A DNA stretch of 64,000 nucleotides from Pandoraea bronchicola (lineage in GTDB: Bacteria; Pseudomonadota; Gammaproteobacteria; Burkholderiales; Burkholderiaceae), in contig NZ_CABPST010000001.1 in NCBI RefSeq assembly GCF_902459805.1, positions 186,001 through 250,000 on the forward strand, written 5' to 3'. The notes beneath the pieces are model-generated. The model was not told the DNA's origin and made no database searches. It was given only the letters and a program-made list of their open reading frames with translations. Positions 25,444-34,638 of this stretch are shown piece after piece. Both the position numbers and the translations under genes were made by a program. Each line of letters starts with the position of its first letter. Position 1 is the first letter of the stretch.

Positions 25444-25809
25444 ATGAAAGAGAACTTGTCCGGCTGCTCTGTGGAAGAGTCGATGCGCATTCTGGGCGGT
25501 CGCTGGCGTCTATTGCTCGTGTCCTATCTGCTCGATGGACCCAAACGGTTCAACGACTTGCGCCGCGACGTGCCCGGCATTTCCCAACGCATGCTGACCC
25601 TCGATCTTCGCGCGCTGGAAGCGCTCGGCCTGATCACGCGCACGGTGTACCCGACGTCTCCGGTCCGGGTGGAGTACGAGCTATCGGAAGACGGCGAGCG
25701 TTTGCGCGCCGTGGTGGAAGTCATGAAGGACTTCGGATTGTGGCTCAAGGCGCGCGATGCGAAAGCGGCTGAGCAGAACGGCGTCGGGACAAACCCGAGG
25801 CCGCGCTGA
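25444..25809 (+). CDS. HxlR-family transcriptional regulator
   Basis: A 121-residue winged-helix regulator. The core is SGCSVEESMRILGGRWRLLLVSYLLDGPKRFNDLRRDVPGISQRMLTLDLRALEALGLITRTVYPTSPVRVEYELSEDGERL. Cys8 stands in the usual thiol-sensor position. ATG 25444 is preferred to a start 17 codons upstream, which would translate through the candidate operator. The divergent glutathione transferase is its likely target. Confidence 0.92.
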   Translation: MKENLSGCSVEESMRILGGRWRLLLVSYLLDGPKRFNDLRRDVPGISQRMLTLDLRALEALGLITRTVYPTSPVRVEYELSEDGERLRAVVEVMKDFGLWLKARDAKAAEQNGVGTNPRPR

Positions 25810-26039
25810 CAGCGCACACGCAAGCGTCACGCCAGACGGGCTTTTGCAGGCGCCGCTGATCTGATCGAGACCCACCTCGGTGAAAATTGGGGTAGCAGGA
25901 AACAAATGACTGACTACACTTCGTAAGTGCAGGCGATGCGCAGAAGCCGCGAAAGACGGTTCGTTATGCGAAGGTCGCATGTGAAGACCAAATGGGGCTG
26001 ATGACGTAGCGTTTCCATTTCTTCACGGGAGGCATGTCC

Positions 26040-26603
26040 ATGACGTGCCTAAGCAAATGGATGATCGGCGCATGTGTCGTCACGCTGAGCGGCGTGGCGA
26101 TTGCTGATGGCGCCAACTCGAACTCATCCGAACAGATGATATTGGCCAATATTGGTCCTGCGCCGCTCCCCATTCACGTACCGCCACCTGCCCCGCCTGT
26201 GTCTGTCGCCGTGGTTCCTGCCGTCCCCGTTACGCTCTACCCATTCGGCCGCCAAGGTCCCGATACGCCCGCGCCGGCCGATGACAACGCGCTCCTGTAC
26301 ACACGAATCGAAGCGATCAACAGCGCTGCGCTGGCCGACGACAACCGGCATTCGAGCTGGGTCGGCACGTCGGCAGAAAAGCCTGCGGCGCCACCCGCGC
26401 GAAGCTATCTGGCCATCGTTCCTGCCGTAGCGCCGCGACTGTCTCTCGTTCAGTGGGACAACGCCGACGACAAACTTGGCTCCGATCCGAAACGCGGCCT
26501 GTCGCTGAAGACCGATGACTGGTCCATTTCGGCCACTGCGCGCGTGCCGCTGCTGGGGCAGCACGATATTGGTGCGACGGTATACGTCAAACGCCGCTTC
26601 TGA
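26040..26603 (+). CDS. Secreted proline-rich protein of unknown function
   Basis: A 187-residue protein I do not recognise. The N-terminus MTCLSKWMIGACVVTLSGVAIADG is a signal peptide. A Pro/Val-rich stretch follows (PLPIHVPPPAPPVSVAVVPAVPV, about 45-68). The last 30 residues (TDDWSISATARVPLLGQHDIGATVYVKRRF) alternate like two beta-strands and end in Phe, as outer-membrane proteins do. ATG 26040 lies 7 bases after GGGAGG; an ATG two codons earlier is too close to it. It stands alone, with no operon partner. Confidence 0.6.
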   Translation: MTCLSKWMIGACVVTLSGVAIADGANSNSSEQMILANIGPAPLPIHVPPPAPPVSVAVVPAVPVTLYPFGRQGPDTPAPADDNALLYTRIEAINSAALADDNRHSSWVGTSAEKPAAPPARSYLAIVPAVAPRLSLVQWDNADDKLGSDPKRGLSLKTDDWSISATARVPLLGQHDIGATVYVKRRF

Positions 26604-26702
26604 CCGGGGCTTCTGCTCCCGCTGCCGGCCTCTCGACAGAGCCGACGCGTGACCGCCGGCAACGAGCCGGGGAGCCGGGGGCACGCGCTGCGTTCGCTGC
26701 GC

Positions 26703-27116
26703 TTACGCCCCCGCCTTCACCGCGGTGACGTCGATCTCGACCAGCCACTCCGGACGCGCCAGCGCCTGCACCACGATGCCGGTCGACACCGGGAACACCC
26801 CCTTGAGCCAGCGGCCCATCACGTTGTAGACCGCTTCGCGATAGCGCGGATCGACGATGTATACCGTGACCTTGCAGATGTCTTCGAGTTGGCTGCCGCA
26901 CTCGTCGAGCAGCATTGCCACGTTGGCCATCGCCTTTTCGGTCTGCGCTGCCACATCGCCAATACCTACGGACTCGCGCGTATCGAGGTCCTGACCGATC
27001 TGTCCACGCAAATAGATGGTGTTGCCTGCGATCACCGCCTGGCATAGGTCGTTGTCGAGCTTCTGTTCCGGATAGGTCTCACGGGTATTGAACTTGCGGA
27101 TACGGGTATGCGTCAT
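26703..27116 (-). CDS. RidA family protein (reactive intermediate deaminase)
   Basis: A 137-residue YjgF/YER057c/UK114 protein. The fold is shown by CQAVIAGNTIYLRGQIGQD, AAQTEKAMANVAMLLDECGSQLEDICKVTVYIVD, RYREAVYNVMGRWLKGVFPVSTGIVVQALARPEWLVEIDVTAV. The Arg in LARPEWLVEID corresponds to the substrate-carboxylate Arg region and the closing Glu-Ile-Asp to the family end. It hydrolyses enamines/imines from amino-acid breakdown. It is the last gene of the ABC-ureohydrolase set, 46 bases after the ATPase gene. Confidence 0.88.
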   Translation of the reverse strand: MTHTRIRKFNTRETYPEQKLDNDLCQAVIAGNTIYLRGQIGQDLDTRESVGIGDVAAQTEKAMANVAMLLDECGSQLEDICKVTVYIVDPRYREAVYNVMGRWLKGVFPVSTGIVVQALARPEWLVEIDVTAVKAGA

Positions 27117-27162
27117 GATGTCTATATATGAAGTCTTGATGTTATGCGGGCACGGCGCGCAT

Positions 27163-27909
27163 TCAATGGGGAAGGATCTTCGAGAGGAAACGTTTGGCGG
27201 CAACACTGGCGGCGCCGTTGAAGAACACGTCGGTCGGGCTGTCTTCGATGATGGCGCCGTCTTCCATGAACACGACGCGATGCGCCACACGTCGCGCAAA
27301 GCCCATCTCGTGCGTGACGACCATCATCGTCATGCCCTCCCGGGCGAGTTCCACCATCACGTCGAGCACTTCGTTGACCATTTCCGGGTCAAGCGCCGAC
27401 GTCGGTTCGTCGAACAGCATTGCCATGGGATCCATCGATAACGCTCGCGCGATGGCGACGCGTTGCTGCTGTCCGCCCGACAACTGTCCCGGATATTTGT
27501 GCGCATGCGCTGACAGGCCGACGCGGTCAAGCAGGGCGCGCGCCTTGGTGCGCGCCGCATTGGCGTCCCGGCCCAGCACGATCTGCTGCGCCAATGTGAG
27601 ATTGCGCGTGAGATCCAGATGCGGAAACAACTCGAAATGCTGAAAGACCATGCCGACCTTGCTGCGCAGCTTTGGCAGATTCGTCGTCTTGGCCGTGAGC
27701 GACGTTCCGGCGACCACCACATCGCCCTTCTGAAACGGCTCCAGCGCATTGACGGTCTTGATCAGTGTCGATTTGCCGGAACCGGACGGCCCGCAAACCA
27801 CCACGATCTCGCCCTTGCCGACATGCGTCGAACACTGCTTGAGCACGTGGTGCGAGCCGTACCACTTATCGACATCGCGAATTTCGATAATGGACTGTGC
27901 CGTGCTCAT
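27163..27909 (-). CDS. Polar amino-acid ABC transporter ATPase (GlnQ/HisP type)
   Basis: A 248-residue nucleotide-binding subunit. Walker [21 protein letters not shown]-loop [13 protein letters not shown], signature [15 protein letters not shown], Walker [17 protein letters not shown] and the switch [13 protein letters not shown] are all canonical. Its ATG overlaps the ureohydrolase stop as ATGA, so the importer and the enzyme are one transcript. Confidence 0.95.
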   Translation of the reverse strand: MSTAQSIIEIRDVDKWYGSHHVLKQCSTHVGKGEIVVVCGPSGSGKSTLIKTVNALEPFQKGDVVVAGTSLTAKTTNLPKLRSKVGMVFQHFELFPHLDLTRNLTLAQQIVLGRDANAARTKARALLDRVGLSAHAHKYPGQLSGGQQQRVAIARALSMDPMAMLFDEPTSALDPEMVNEVLDVMVELAREGMTMMVVTHEMGFARRVAHRVVFMEDGAIIEDSPTDVFFNGAASVAAKRFLSKILPH

Positions 27910-28865
27910 TTGTCGAAATACCCCGCGCGGATCGACGCGCCGATCAGATTGAGAATGAGACGGCCGGCCGTCACGCACGAGATCAGGTTGGCGTCGTCCT
28001 TCTCGGGCTGAATCTCCACGATATCCATGCCGACAACGCGGCCCTTGCGCACCAGCCCGTGAATCAGCTTGCGCGCCTGCACGAACGTCACGCCGCCCGG
28101 CGCCGGACCGGCAACGGCAGGCATCGTCGACGGGTCGAGGCCGTCCGCGTCAATGGTGAGATAGTAGTTGCCACCGTCCGGGATGCGCGCGAGCACGGCG
28201 TCCATGCCGATGTCGTGCAGTTCGTACGCCGTTACCAGTTCGGCACCATAGGCCCGCGCCGCAACGAGTTCTTCGGTACGACCGCTGCCCTGCGCGCGCA
28301 GGCCGATCTGCACGATACGGTCGACGTGCGCCATCTCCGACGCGCGACGAATCGGGCTCGAGAGTCCTTCGCGAACGCCATTCACTTCGTCGCGCCAATC
28401 CAGATGGGCATCGATGTGCACGAGCGTGATCGGTCCCTTCTGATCCAGACCGCGCAGCACGGGCGTGGTGATGCCGTGATCGCCGCCAAGCACGATGGGC
28501 ATCGCGCCACCGGCCACAATGCGCCGCACCGCCGCTTCGGCGCGGGCGTAATGTTCGCCCGGCTTCGTCAGATCCGGGATGATGTCGCCGCAGTCGACAA
28601 AGCGAATATCCGTGCGTCCCTGCAGCAGCGGACCGTCGATGTCGAAGTCATAATGCGCCGGACGGCGCACCACGCGGTCCGTGGCCTGACGAATGGCGGA
28701 CGGCGCATTCGTCTGATCGTTGCTGAAGTCCGACGCCGCATACGGTGCACCATACGGCATGCCCAGCACGGCAATGTCGGCCTTGAGATTGTCGATGTCG
28801 AGATCCAGCTCCGAATAGAGCAGGGTCGGATGGCCGATACGCGGCGCAACGGTATAAGTCGTCAT
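27906..28865 (-). CDS. Ureohydrolase, agmatinase/guanidinobutyrase-like
   Basis: A 319-residue binuclear manganese hydrolase that splits a guanidino group to urea and an amine. Metal ligands are His130 (GGDHG), Asp152, His154 and Asp156 (HIDAHLDW), Asp239 and Asp241 (TIDADGLDP). The family includes agmatinase, guanidinobutyrase and guanidinopropionase, which cannot be separated by eye. It sits inside a polar amino-acid ABC importer operon, between a permease and the ATPase gene, so the imported ligand is probably its substrate. Confidence 0.88.
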   Translation of the reverse strand: MTTYTVAPRIGHPTLLYSELDLDIDNLKADIAVLGMPYGAPYAASDFSNDQTNAPSAIRQATDRVVRRPAHYDFDIDGPLLQGRTDIRFVDCGDIIPDLTKPGEHYARAEAAVRRIVAGGAMPIVLGGDHGITTPVLRGLDQKGPITLVHIDAHLDWRDEVNGVREGLSSPIRRASEMAHVDRIVQIGLRAQGSGRTEELVAARAYGAELVTAYELHDIGMDAVLARIPDGGNYYLTIDADGLDPSTMPAVAGPAPGGVTFVQARKLIHGLVRKGRVVGMDIVEIQPEKDDANLISCVTAGRLILNLIGASIRAGYFDK

Positions 28866-28898
28866 GAGAGGGGTCCTTTGGTGGGAATCAAGGGGCGT

Positions 28899-29561
28899 TC
28901 AGGCGTGCCGGGTACGTCGCCCGACAACGGTTTCCAGACGTCGCCCCACACCGGCCAGCAAGACGCTGCTGACCCAGTAAATCAACGCCGTCGTGCCGAG
29001 CACTTCGACGTAAGCGAACGTATTGGCGGTGAGCAGATTGCTCTGATAGGTCATCTCCGGCAGGCTCATCACCGAGAAGATGGCCGAGTCCTTGAACATC
29101 ATGATCACGAGACTCGTTGTCGGCGGGATGAGAAAGCCGAACAACTGCGGCGCGATGATGTGCCTTTGCGTCTGCCAGTAAGTCATACCGAGCGAGAGCG
29201 CAGCGTGCGTCTGCCCCCGCGCCACGCTGCGCAGCGCCGCCCGCAGGATTTCGCAGAAGTAGCCGCCCGTGTAGAACGCCGTGCAGCCCACTGCGACCGC
29301 CATGGCCGACGCACTCACGCCGAGCTTGGGCAAGCCGAAGAACGACAGATAGACGAGGATCAGGTAGGGGATGTTGCGCACCAGTTCGACATAACCCAGC
29401 GCGATGGGCCGCAAGACGGTGCGCGACTGCGCCGAGTAGGCGGCGGCGATGCCCGTCACGATGCCGAGAGGAATGCCGATCACACTCACGAGTGCGGTGA
29501 CGCGCAGACCTTCGAGCAGGACGGGAATCGCTTCCCGGACGATAGCGAAATCAATGGCCAT
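28899..29561 (-). CDS. Amino-acid ABC transporter permease
   Basis: A 220-residue permease of the HisM/GlnP family. The start MAIDFAIVREAIPVLLEGLRVTALVSVIGIPLG gives the first helix; LALGYVELVRNIPYLILVYLSFFGLP and the coupling loop EILRAALRSVARGQTHAALSLGMTYWQTQRHIIAPQ are family landmarks. Its 5' end overlaps the upstream permease by 11 bases. It lies 33 bases ahead of the ureohydrolase. Confidence 0.92.
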   Translation of the reverse strand: MAIDFAIVREAIPVLLEGLRVTALVSVIGIPLGIVTGIAAAYSAQSRTVLRPIALGYVELVRNIPYLILVYLSFFGLPKLGVSASAMAVAVGCTAFYTGGYFCEILRAALRSVARGQTHAALSLGMTYWQTQRHIIAPQLFGFLIPPTTSLVIMMFKDSAIFSVMSLPEMTYQSNLLTANTFAYVEVLGTTALIYWVSSVLLAGVGRRLETVVGRRTRHA

Positions 29562-30231
29562 GGGGCAGCATCCTCGAGACCCGGCGTTCGCACACACGCG
29601 ATGCGGCCGAAATGCAGAACAGCAGGACGAAATACACGGCGGCGGTGATCGCGAACACCTGCAGCGGCAGATCGGTCTGAAGCGTGGCATTGCGTGCGAC
29701 GGTCGCCAGCTCCGGCACGGCGATGATCGACATGAGCGACGACGCCTTGAGCAGAATCGTGAACTCGCTGGTCAGCGGCGGAATGGCACGGTAGATGACC
29801 TGCGGCAGCAACACATGTGTCCAGACCTGCGAGGTCCGCATGCCCATTGCATACGCTGCCGCCCGCTGTCCGCGAGAGATCGTGCCGAGCGCGCCGCGCA
29901 GGATTTCGACGATGTAGGCGCTGGTGTTGCACGCCAGCGCCGCAATCCCGGCGGTGATGGGCGAGATCGAGATATCGAACAGCGCCGGCACCATGTAGTA
30001 CGCGATCAGCATGTGAATCAATGCTGGCGTACCGCGAATCAGACTCACCCACAACACGACCAGCCCGCGCAACGGCGCGAACGGCGAGATACGCGCGAGC
30101 AGCAACACGACGCCGAGCGCCAGACCGATCGCGAAAGCGCACGCCGACGCCGCCAACGTGATTGCCGTCCCCGAGACGACCCCCTCGAGAAACGGCGCGA
30201 TTACCCCGCCCATATCGAGCCAGTCGAACAT
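29551..30231 (-). CDS. Amino-acid ABC transporter permease
   Basis: A 226-residue HisQ/GlnP-type permease, partner of the next gene. Landmarks are LVVLWVSLIRGTPALIHMLIAYYMVP and the coupling loop EILRGALGTISRGQRAAAYAMGMRTSQVWTHVLLPQVIYRAIPP. MFDWLDMG at 30231 is the chosen start, 11 bases after the binding-protein stop. Longer frames run back into that gene. Confidence 0.92.
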   Translation of the reverse strand: MFDWLDMGGVIAPFLEGVVSGTAITLAASACAFAIGLALGVVLLLARISPFAPLRGLVVLWVSLIRGTPALIHMLIAYYMVPALFDISISPITAGIAALACNTSAYIVEILRGALGTISRGQRAAAYAMGMRTSQVWTHVLLPQVIYRAIPPLTSEFTILLKASSLMSIIAVPELATVARNATLQTDLPLQVFAITAAVYFVLLFCISAASRVCERRVSRMLPHGH

Positions 30232-30242
30232 GGTGCCGGACG

Positions 30243-31103
30243 TCAAATGGCACCTTGCGGCAGGTAGTTCTCGTGCGGCGTCTCCATCGGCGCGCCGAAC
30301 CACTTCTTCTGCAGCGCCGCCAGCTTGCCGTTCGCGCGGAATTCATCCAGAGAATCGTTGATGAATTTGCGGATCTCCAGATCGTTCGGATTGGCGACCC
30401 ATGCCAGCAACTTCGGCTGCCCGATGGCGCTGGCAATACGGAAGACATTGGGCTGCTTGCGCATCTGAACGGCCGCGATGTTCGACGGCATCAACGCCAC
30501 ATCGATGGTCTTGTTGGCGAGTGCGTTCGAAACGTCGGGATATGCCTGGAAGAGTCGTGTACCCGCGTAACCCTTGCCCGTCTTTTCCTTCAGTTCTTTC
30601 TCGAATTCGTCCGCCACCGGCTGCGACGACGAGCCCATCTGCGTACCGATGGTCTTGCCCGCAATGTCCATGGTCTGCTTGATCGCAACGTCGTCGGCGC
30701 GAACCATCAGGACCGAGCGCACGACGCCCACGGGTTGGCTGAAGGCGAAGCGCTTGGCGCGCTCCGGCGTGATGCCCACGCTCGTCGCAACGAAGTCGAA
30801 CTTGTGCGACATCAAGCCGGGCAGCAGCCCCTGAAACGGCAGGTTCATCTGCTCGAGCGGCACGCCGAGCTTCGCTGCCATCAGTTCCAGCACGTCATGC
30901 CCATACCCGACCACCTGACCGTTTTCCACAAACTCGAAAGGTTCGTAGGCCGCTTCGGTGCCGACGGTCAGCTTGCCGCGCTTCTTGATGTCGGCCAGGG
31001 TGCCGCCCTCGGCGTAGGCGAGCGTCGGCAGTGCCGGCAACGCCAATGCTGCGCTCGATGCGAGCGTTGCCTTTACAAAGGATCGTCTGGACCAGGTCTT
31101 CAT
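30243..31103 (-). CDS. Amino-acid ABC transporter substrate-binding protein
   Basis: A 286-residue periplasmic protein of the SBP family 3. SRRSFVKATLASSAALALPALPTLAYA is a Tat-like signal. The domain starts LADIKKRGKLTVGTEAAYEPFEFVENGQVVGYGHDVLELMAAKLG and carries FVATSVGITPERAKRFAFSQPV, the alpha-amino/carboxylate-binding region of this family. First gene of the importer-ureohydrolase-RidA operon, divergent from a LysR gene. Confidence 0.92.
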   Translation of the reverse strand: MKTWSRRSFVKATLASSAALALPALPTLAYAEGGTLADIKKRGKLTVGTEAAYEPFEFVENGQVVGYGHDVLELMAAKLGVPLEQMNLPFQGLLPGLMSHKFDFVATSVGITPERAKRFAFSQPVGVVRSVLMVRADDVAIKQTMDIAGKTIGTQMGSSSQPVADEFEKELKEKTGKGYAGTRLFQAYPDVSNALANKTIDVALMPSNIAAVQMRKQPNVFRIASAIGQPKLLAWVANPNDLEIRKFINDSLDEFRANGKLAALQKKWFGAPMETPHENYLPQGAI

Positions 31104-31290
31104 AGCTTGCCTCGCGTCTTGTGAGTTTCGAATCGGTCTGGCGCATCGGCTCGATGTGCCTGTGCGAACCAATGTATGCGGGCAAAAAGATCATGAAAAA
31201 TGATTTTTTTATTGGTATGGTTCCAAAAAATGAAACCTTTTGAAACGCGCTATCCGTCACGGTTTTAGCGTGCTTCGCTGGAGTTAACCC

Positions 31291-32163
31291 TTGGCAAATC
31301 GTGATTTCAGCGAGCGTGACCTGCGCTCGTTGCGCATCTTCTGTGCGGTGGCGCAGGCCAGCGGCTTTGCTGCGGCGGAAAAACAGTTGAACATGTCGAA
31401 AGCCTCGATCAGCCGGCACATCCGCGAGGTCGAAGAGACACTGGGCACGCGCCTTTGCGAGCGCGGGCCGTCCGGCTTCGTCCTGACGCATGCGGGCAAA
31501 GTCGCGCTGGAGCTGGCCCGCGACGCGTTGAAGTCACTGGAGCGGATACGTCCCGAAATCGATGCGGTGCGAGGGGTGCTGTCGGGCACACTGTCCATCG
31601 GCATGGTCGAACATATCGTGTCCGACGTCGGCTGCCACATTCCCGAGGCGCTGGCGGCCCTCAAGGCGCAAGCGCCCGACGTGAAGGTCGAACTGACGGT
31701 CATGACGTTCAACGAACTCGACCTGGCGTTGCGCGAGCGCCGAGTGCAGCTCGCCATTCGCGGCATGTATCGTCGCGAAGCCGGGTTTCACTATCAGCCG
31801 CTGTTCATCGAGCGTCATCAGTTGTACGTGGCGCGGCACCGGATCAAGGACGCCTCGACGCTGCCGCTCGTCTACCGGACCCAGCCGTTTGTCCACGAAG
31901 CGCTTCATTCGCTGGGACTGACGCGAGGGCCGACGGCGTCGGGATTGGAAGCGGTCGCCATGCTGGTGCTGTCCGGGCATTATGTCGGCCTGCTGCCACA
32001 GTATTACGCGGCGTCGTTTCCAAAGCGCTATGCGCTCGCCCGGGTGCCGTCAGGCCCGGAGTATGACAACGCGATCAGCGCCATCACCGAAGCCTCGCGC
32101 CCGAGAACACGTGCGCTTGAGCTGTTTCTCGATCTGCTCGCACAGTTCCATACGAAGGTCTGA
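31291..32163 (+). CDS. LysR-family transcriptional regulator
   Basis: A 290-residue regulator starting at TTG 31291, which has GGAG 7 bases ahead and no better ATG. The HTH is LRSLRIFCAVAQASGFAAAEKQLNMSKASISRHIREVEETLGTRLCERG. The effector domain begins at about residue 92 (GTLSIGMVEHIVSD). It is divergent from the guanidino-compound importer operon, the usual LysR target arrangement; the 187 bases between hold both promoters. Confidence 0.9.
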   Translation: MANRDFSERDLRSLRIFCAVAQASGFAAAEKQLNMSKASISRHIREVEETLGTRLCERGPSGFVLTHAGKVALELARDALKSLERIRPEIDAVRGVLSGTLSIGMVEHIVSDVGCHIPEALAALKAQAPDVKVELTVMTFNELDLALRERRVQLAIRGMYRREAGFHYQPLFIERHQLYVARHRIKDASTLPLVYRTQPFVHEALHSLGLTRGPTASGLEAVAMLVLSGHYVGLLPQYYAASFPKRYALARVPSGPEYDNAISAITEASRPRTRALELFLDLLAQFHTKV

Positions 32164-32535
32164 CGATTCTGCGCGCGAACCGTCACTTCCTTCGATCGCA
32201 TCCTCACGCCGCGACCTGACGGTTAAGGCCAAGGCGTTCTCCGACCGTGGAGTAAGCTGCCTGGCGTCGGCGGGACGAGCCGTGCAGATGCCCCGTCGGA
32301 CGCGCGCCGTGCAGTCGTGAGGGCCTCACGACCGCACGGCGCGGCACTAAGCAAAGCAAAAACCATCGTTTGGGCCGGCCCCCAAAGGCTTCTAGAATGG
32401 ACCCGTCGTCCTTTTTCTGTCGGGAGCTGTCGTGTCTAGTCGTTCTGCCTCGGGCGCGTTGATTGCCGCCTTCGCCACCTTCGCCTGCCCTGCCGCCACC
32501 GTTCTGCCCCATCGTCAACGCACCGGAGGTCAGGC
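32164..32535. other. Intergenic region with a possible leader peptide
   Basis: 372 bases between a LysR gene and the VOC gene. Apart from a short GTG-initiated frame (32432-32539) overlapping the VOC start, I see no gene. GTGAGGCC..GGCGCG runs around 32310-32345 do not form a convincing terminator. Confidence 0.4.
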
Positions 32536-32539
32536 GTGA
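32432..32539 (+). CDS. Possible 35-residue leader ORF
   Basis: A GTG preceded by GGGAG opens a 35-codon frame, SSRSASGALIAAFATFACPAATV and on, mildly hydrophobic, whose TGA overlaps the GTG of the VOC gene (GTGA). The GGAGG of the VOC gene lies inside it. It could couple translation or be meaningless; nothing beyond layout supports it. Confidence 0.2.
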   Translation: MSSRSASGALIAAFATFACPAATVLPHRQRTGGQA

Positions 32540-33420
32540 GTCAGCTTCCCGCACCGGTACTCGATCACGTTGTCGTCAACGTCAAAGGCGAGCTCGACCA
32601 CTCGGTGGACATCTACCGCCGTCTGGGCTTCGCCCTGACCGAGCGCGGCCACCATTCGCTCGGCACCAGCAATCATCTGGCCATCTTCGGCGAGAACTAC
32701 CTCGAACTGCTCGGCTACGAGGCGGGCAAATCGACCGCACGCCCAGACGTCACCCAAGCCCCGCTCGGTCTGACGGGGCTGGTCTTCAAGACGCACGACT
32801 CGCACGGCCTGTTCGCCGAATTGCAGGCGCGCGGTGTCGGTGTGGAAACACCGGCCGAATTCTTCCGCCCCGTCCAACTGCCGGACGGCACCACGCAAGA
32901 CGCCCGCTTTCGCACGGTACGTCTGGCCAGCGAACTCGTTCGCAACGGTCGCACCTTCTTCTGCCATCACTTCACGCCGGAGCATGTCTGGCGCGACGAA
33001 TGGCGTGACCATCCGAACGGCGTGACTGACATCGCCGGGTTCGTGATCTCGTCGCCCAACCCGGCAGCCACGGCCGCGCTCTACGACCGCGTCTTCGGCC
33101 CCGGCGTACTCGCGGCCACCGGCGCGCAGGGCTATTCGTTCACGGCTGGCCGCGCCCGCGTTCACTTCGTCACGCCCGCCGAGGCCGGGCAACGCTTCGG
33201 CAAGGTCGAGACGACAGATGACGGCAGCGAACGCAATGTTGCGCTCATCCTGCGCACCCGTTCTCTGGCGCAAACGCAAGCCACGCTGCGTGAAAACGGC
33301 GTGCCGTGGACCACGCTCGAGGAAGGCTCCGTCCTCGTCGCGGCTGCCGACGGCTTCCATGTTGCGCTCCAGTTTGTCGAAGGGGATGACCTGACCAATA
33401 CCAGTTCCGTCGTCTTCTGA
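32536..33420 (+). CDS. VOC-superfamily protein (glyoxalase-like domain 3)
   Basis: A 294-residue protein with two vicinal-oxygen-chelate modules. Module 1: VLDHVVVNVKGELDHSVDIYRRLGFALTERGHHSLGTSNHLAIFGENYLELLGYE, then FFCHHFTPEHVW. Module 2: DIAGFVISSPNPAATAALYDRVFGPGVLA. It matches the Glyoxalase_3 group of unknown substrate. It starts with GTG 32536 behind GGAGG with 6-base spacing. Alone on its strand, with a minus-strand hydroxyacid dehydrogenase converging. Confidence 0.8.
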   Translation: MSQLPAPVLDHVVVNVKGELDHSVDIYRRLGFALTERGHHSLGTSNHLAIFGENYLELLGYEAGKSTARPDVTQAPLGLTGLVFKTHDSHGLFAELQARGVGVETPAEFFRPVQLPDGTTQDARFRTVRLASELVRNGRTFFCHHFTPEHVWRDEWRDHPNGVTDIAGFVISSPNPAATAALYDRVFGPGVLAATGAQGYSFTAGRARVHFVTPAEAGQRFGKVETTDDGSERNVALILRTRSLAQTQATLRENGVPWTTLEEGSVLVAAADGFHVALQFVEGDDLTNTSSVVF

Positions 33421-33578
33421 AGAGACCTCTCGATGCTTTGTCGAATAATGCTTCGGCGCGCCCCCTCACCCGTCACCAATGACGAAGCGATGCCTTCGTG
33501 ATCGCGCTTGATGCAGGCACGAACGCCCGGCGCTGCGAGGCCGTGAAGGACGAGTCGCGTGAGGCTGGGCGCATGGGG

Positions 33579-34526
33579 TCAGTACCCTCGCTGGGCGTCG
33601 TAGACAAACGGCAACGGCGCGCCGCGAAGGTGTGCGCCAAGCACCTCGGCCACCTGACGCGCTCGCGCGGCATATGACACCGTCGACGCAATGTGAGGTG
33701 TGACGAGAATCTTGGGATGGCGGCGCAACGCATCGTCCGGCGGCAACGGTTCGACGTCGAACACGTCGACGACCGCTGAGCGCAGGCGGCCACTATCGAG
33801 CGCATCGAGCAAGGCCTGCCGGTCGAGGTGTGCCCCACGTCCGACCTGAATCAGGCTCGCGCCTGCCGGCAGACGCGCAAACAGCTTGCGCCCGAGAATG
33901 CCTCGCGTCGCGAGCGTATCGGGCAACAGATTGACGAGAATATCGGTCTCGGCGAGCAGCGCGTCGAGTTGCGCTTCTCCCGCGAATACGCGCACATCGG
34001 CAAGCGCCTTCGGTGTACGTGCCCAGCCATTAACGCGAAAGCCATTGGCACGCAAACGGGCGGCGACGGCACGCCCCAGTTCCCCCAGACCGAGCACGCT
34101 CACGCGCGTGTCGCGGGCGAGGCGTCCGGTCAGCTCGTTGGCCCATTGACCGTCGCGCTGTGCGGCGACGATGGCCGGCATGTCGCGCACGGCGGCCAGC
34201 GCGGCGAACGCGACGAAGTCGCTCATGCGCTCGCGTGTCTCGTCCGTCACCATCCGGACGATGGGGATATCCGCCGGTAGCGCCGGGTCCGCAAGAATAT
34301 GGTCAACGCCTGCGGCCGCACTCAGAATCAGGCGCAGGCGCGGGTAGCGGGCAAGACGCCCGTGGTCGGGCTGATAGACCAGCGCGTACTTCACGCTGCG
34401 CGCGTCGACGAACGGATCGTCCCATCCGTACACCCGCAGGCCGGGCATCAGCCGTGCCAGATGGTGCTGCCACTCGGTCAGCGCGGCAGCGCCGCCCGAC
34501 TTGATCAATAACGTATCGCCTTGCAT
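33579..34526 (-). CDS. D-2-hydroxyacid dehydrogenase (GhrA-like glyoxylate/hydroxypyruvate reductase)
   Basis: A 315-residue NAD(P)H-dependent reductase. The nucleotide fold has VLGLGELGRAVAARL. Catalytic residues are in LIQVGRGAHLD (Arg), DVEPLPPDD (Glu) and ILVTPHIAS (His). RMVTDETRERMSDFVAFAALAAVRD is characteristic of the GhrA group. Start at 34526 is MQGDTLLIKSGGAAAL. Its upstream region has a perfect 9-bp inverted repeat at 34614-34638, and an MHS transporter is divergent beyond it. Confidence 0.88.
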   Translation of the reverse strand: MQGDTLLIKSGGAAALTEWQHHLARLMPGLRVYGWDDPFVDARSVKYALVYQPDHGRLARYPRLRLILSAAAGVDHILADPALPADIPIVRMVTDETRERMSDFVAFAALAAVRDMPAIVAAQRDGQWANELTGRLARDTRVSVLGLGELGRAVAARLRANGFRVNGWARTPKALADVRVFAGEAQLDALLAETDILVNLLPDTLATRGILGRKLFARLPAGASLIQVGRGAHLDRQALLDALDSGRLRSAVVDVFDVEPLPPDDALRRHPKILVTPHIASTVSYAARARQVAEVLGAHLRGAPLPFVYDAQRGY

Positions 34527-34613
34527 GAGTTCTGGGGATGGCGCCTCACGAACACGGCGTGAGGGCTTTCAGATAGCGCGACCGCTCATCGTACCGGCCC
34601 CCCTGTTCGCGCC

Positions 34614-34638
34614 TAAGCATTTGTTATCGAAATGCTTA
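34614..34638. promoter_or_regulatory. 25-bp inverted repeat, candidate operator
   Basis: TAAGCATTT (34614-34622) and AAATGCTTA (34630-34638), perfect 9-bp arms with a 7-base spacer. It lies 88 bases upstream of the hydroxyacid dehydrogenase start. The length and spacing suit a dimeric regulator such as GntR or LysR; the cognate regulator is not adjacent. Confidence 0.5.

Noticed and set aside
25916-25930. CACTT-CGT-AAGTG inverted repeat upstream of the secreted unknown protein
   Set aside because: Only five-base arms; expected by chance at this frequency.
27897-29648. 583-codon plus-strand open frame opposite the ureohydrolase and permease
   Set aside because: His/Arg-rich translation with no motifs; the minus-strand genes have catalytic residues and overlaps typical of an operon.
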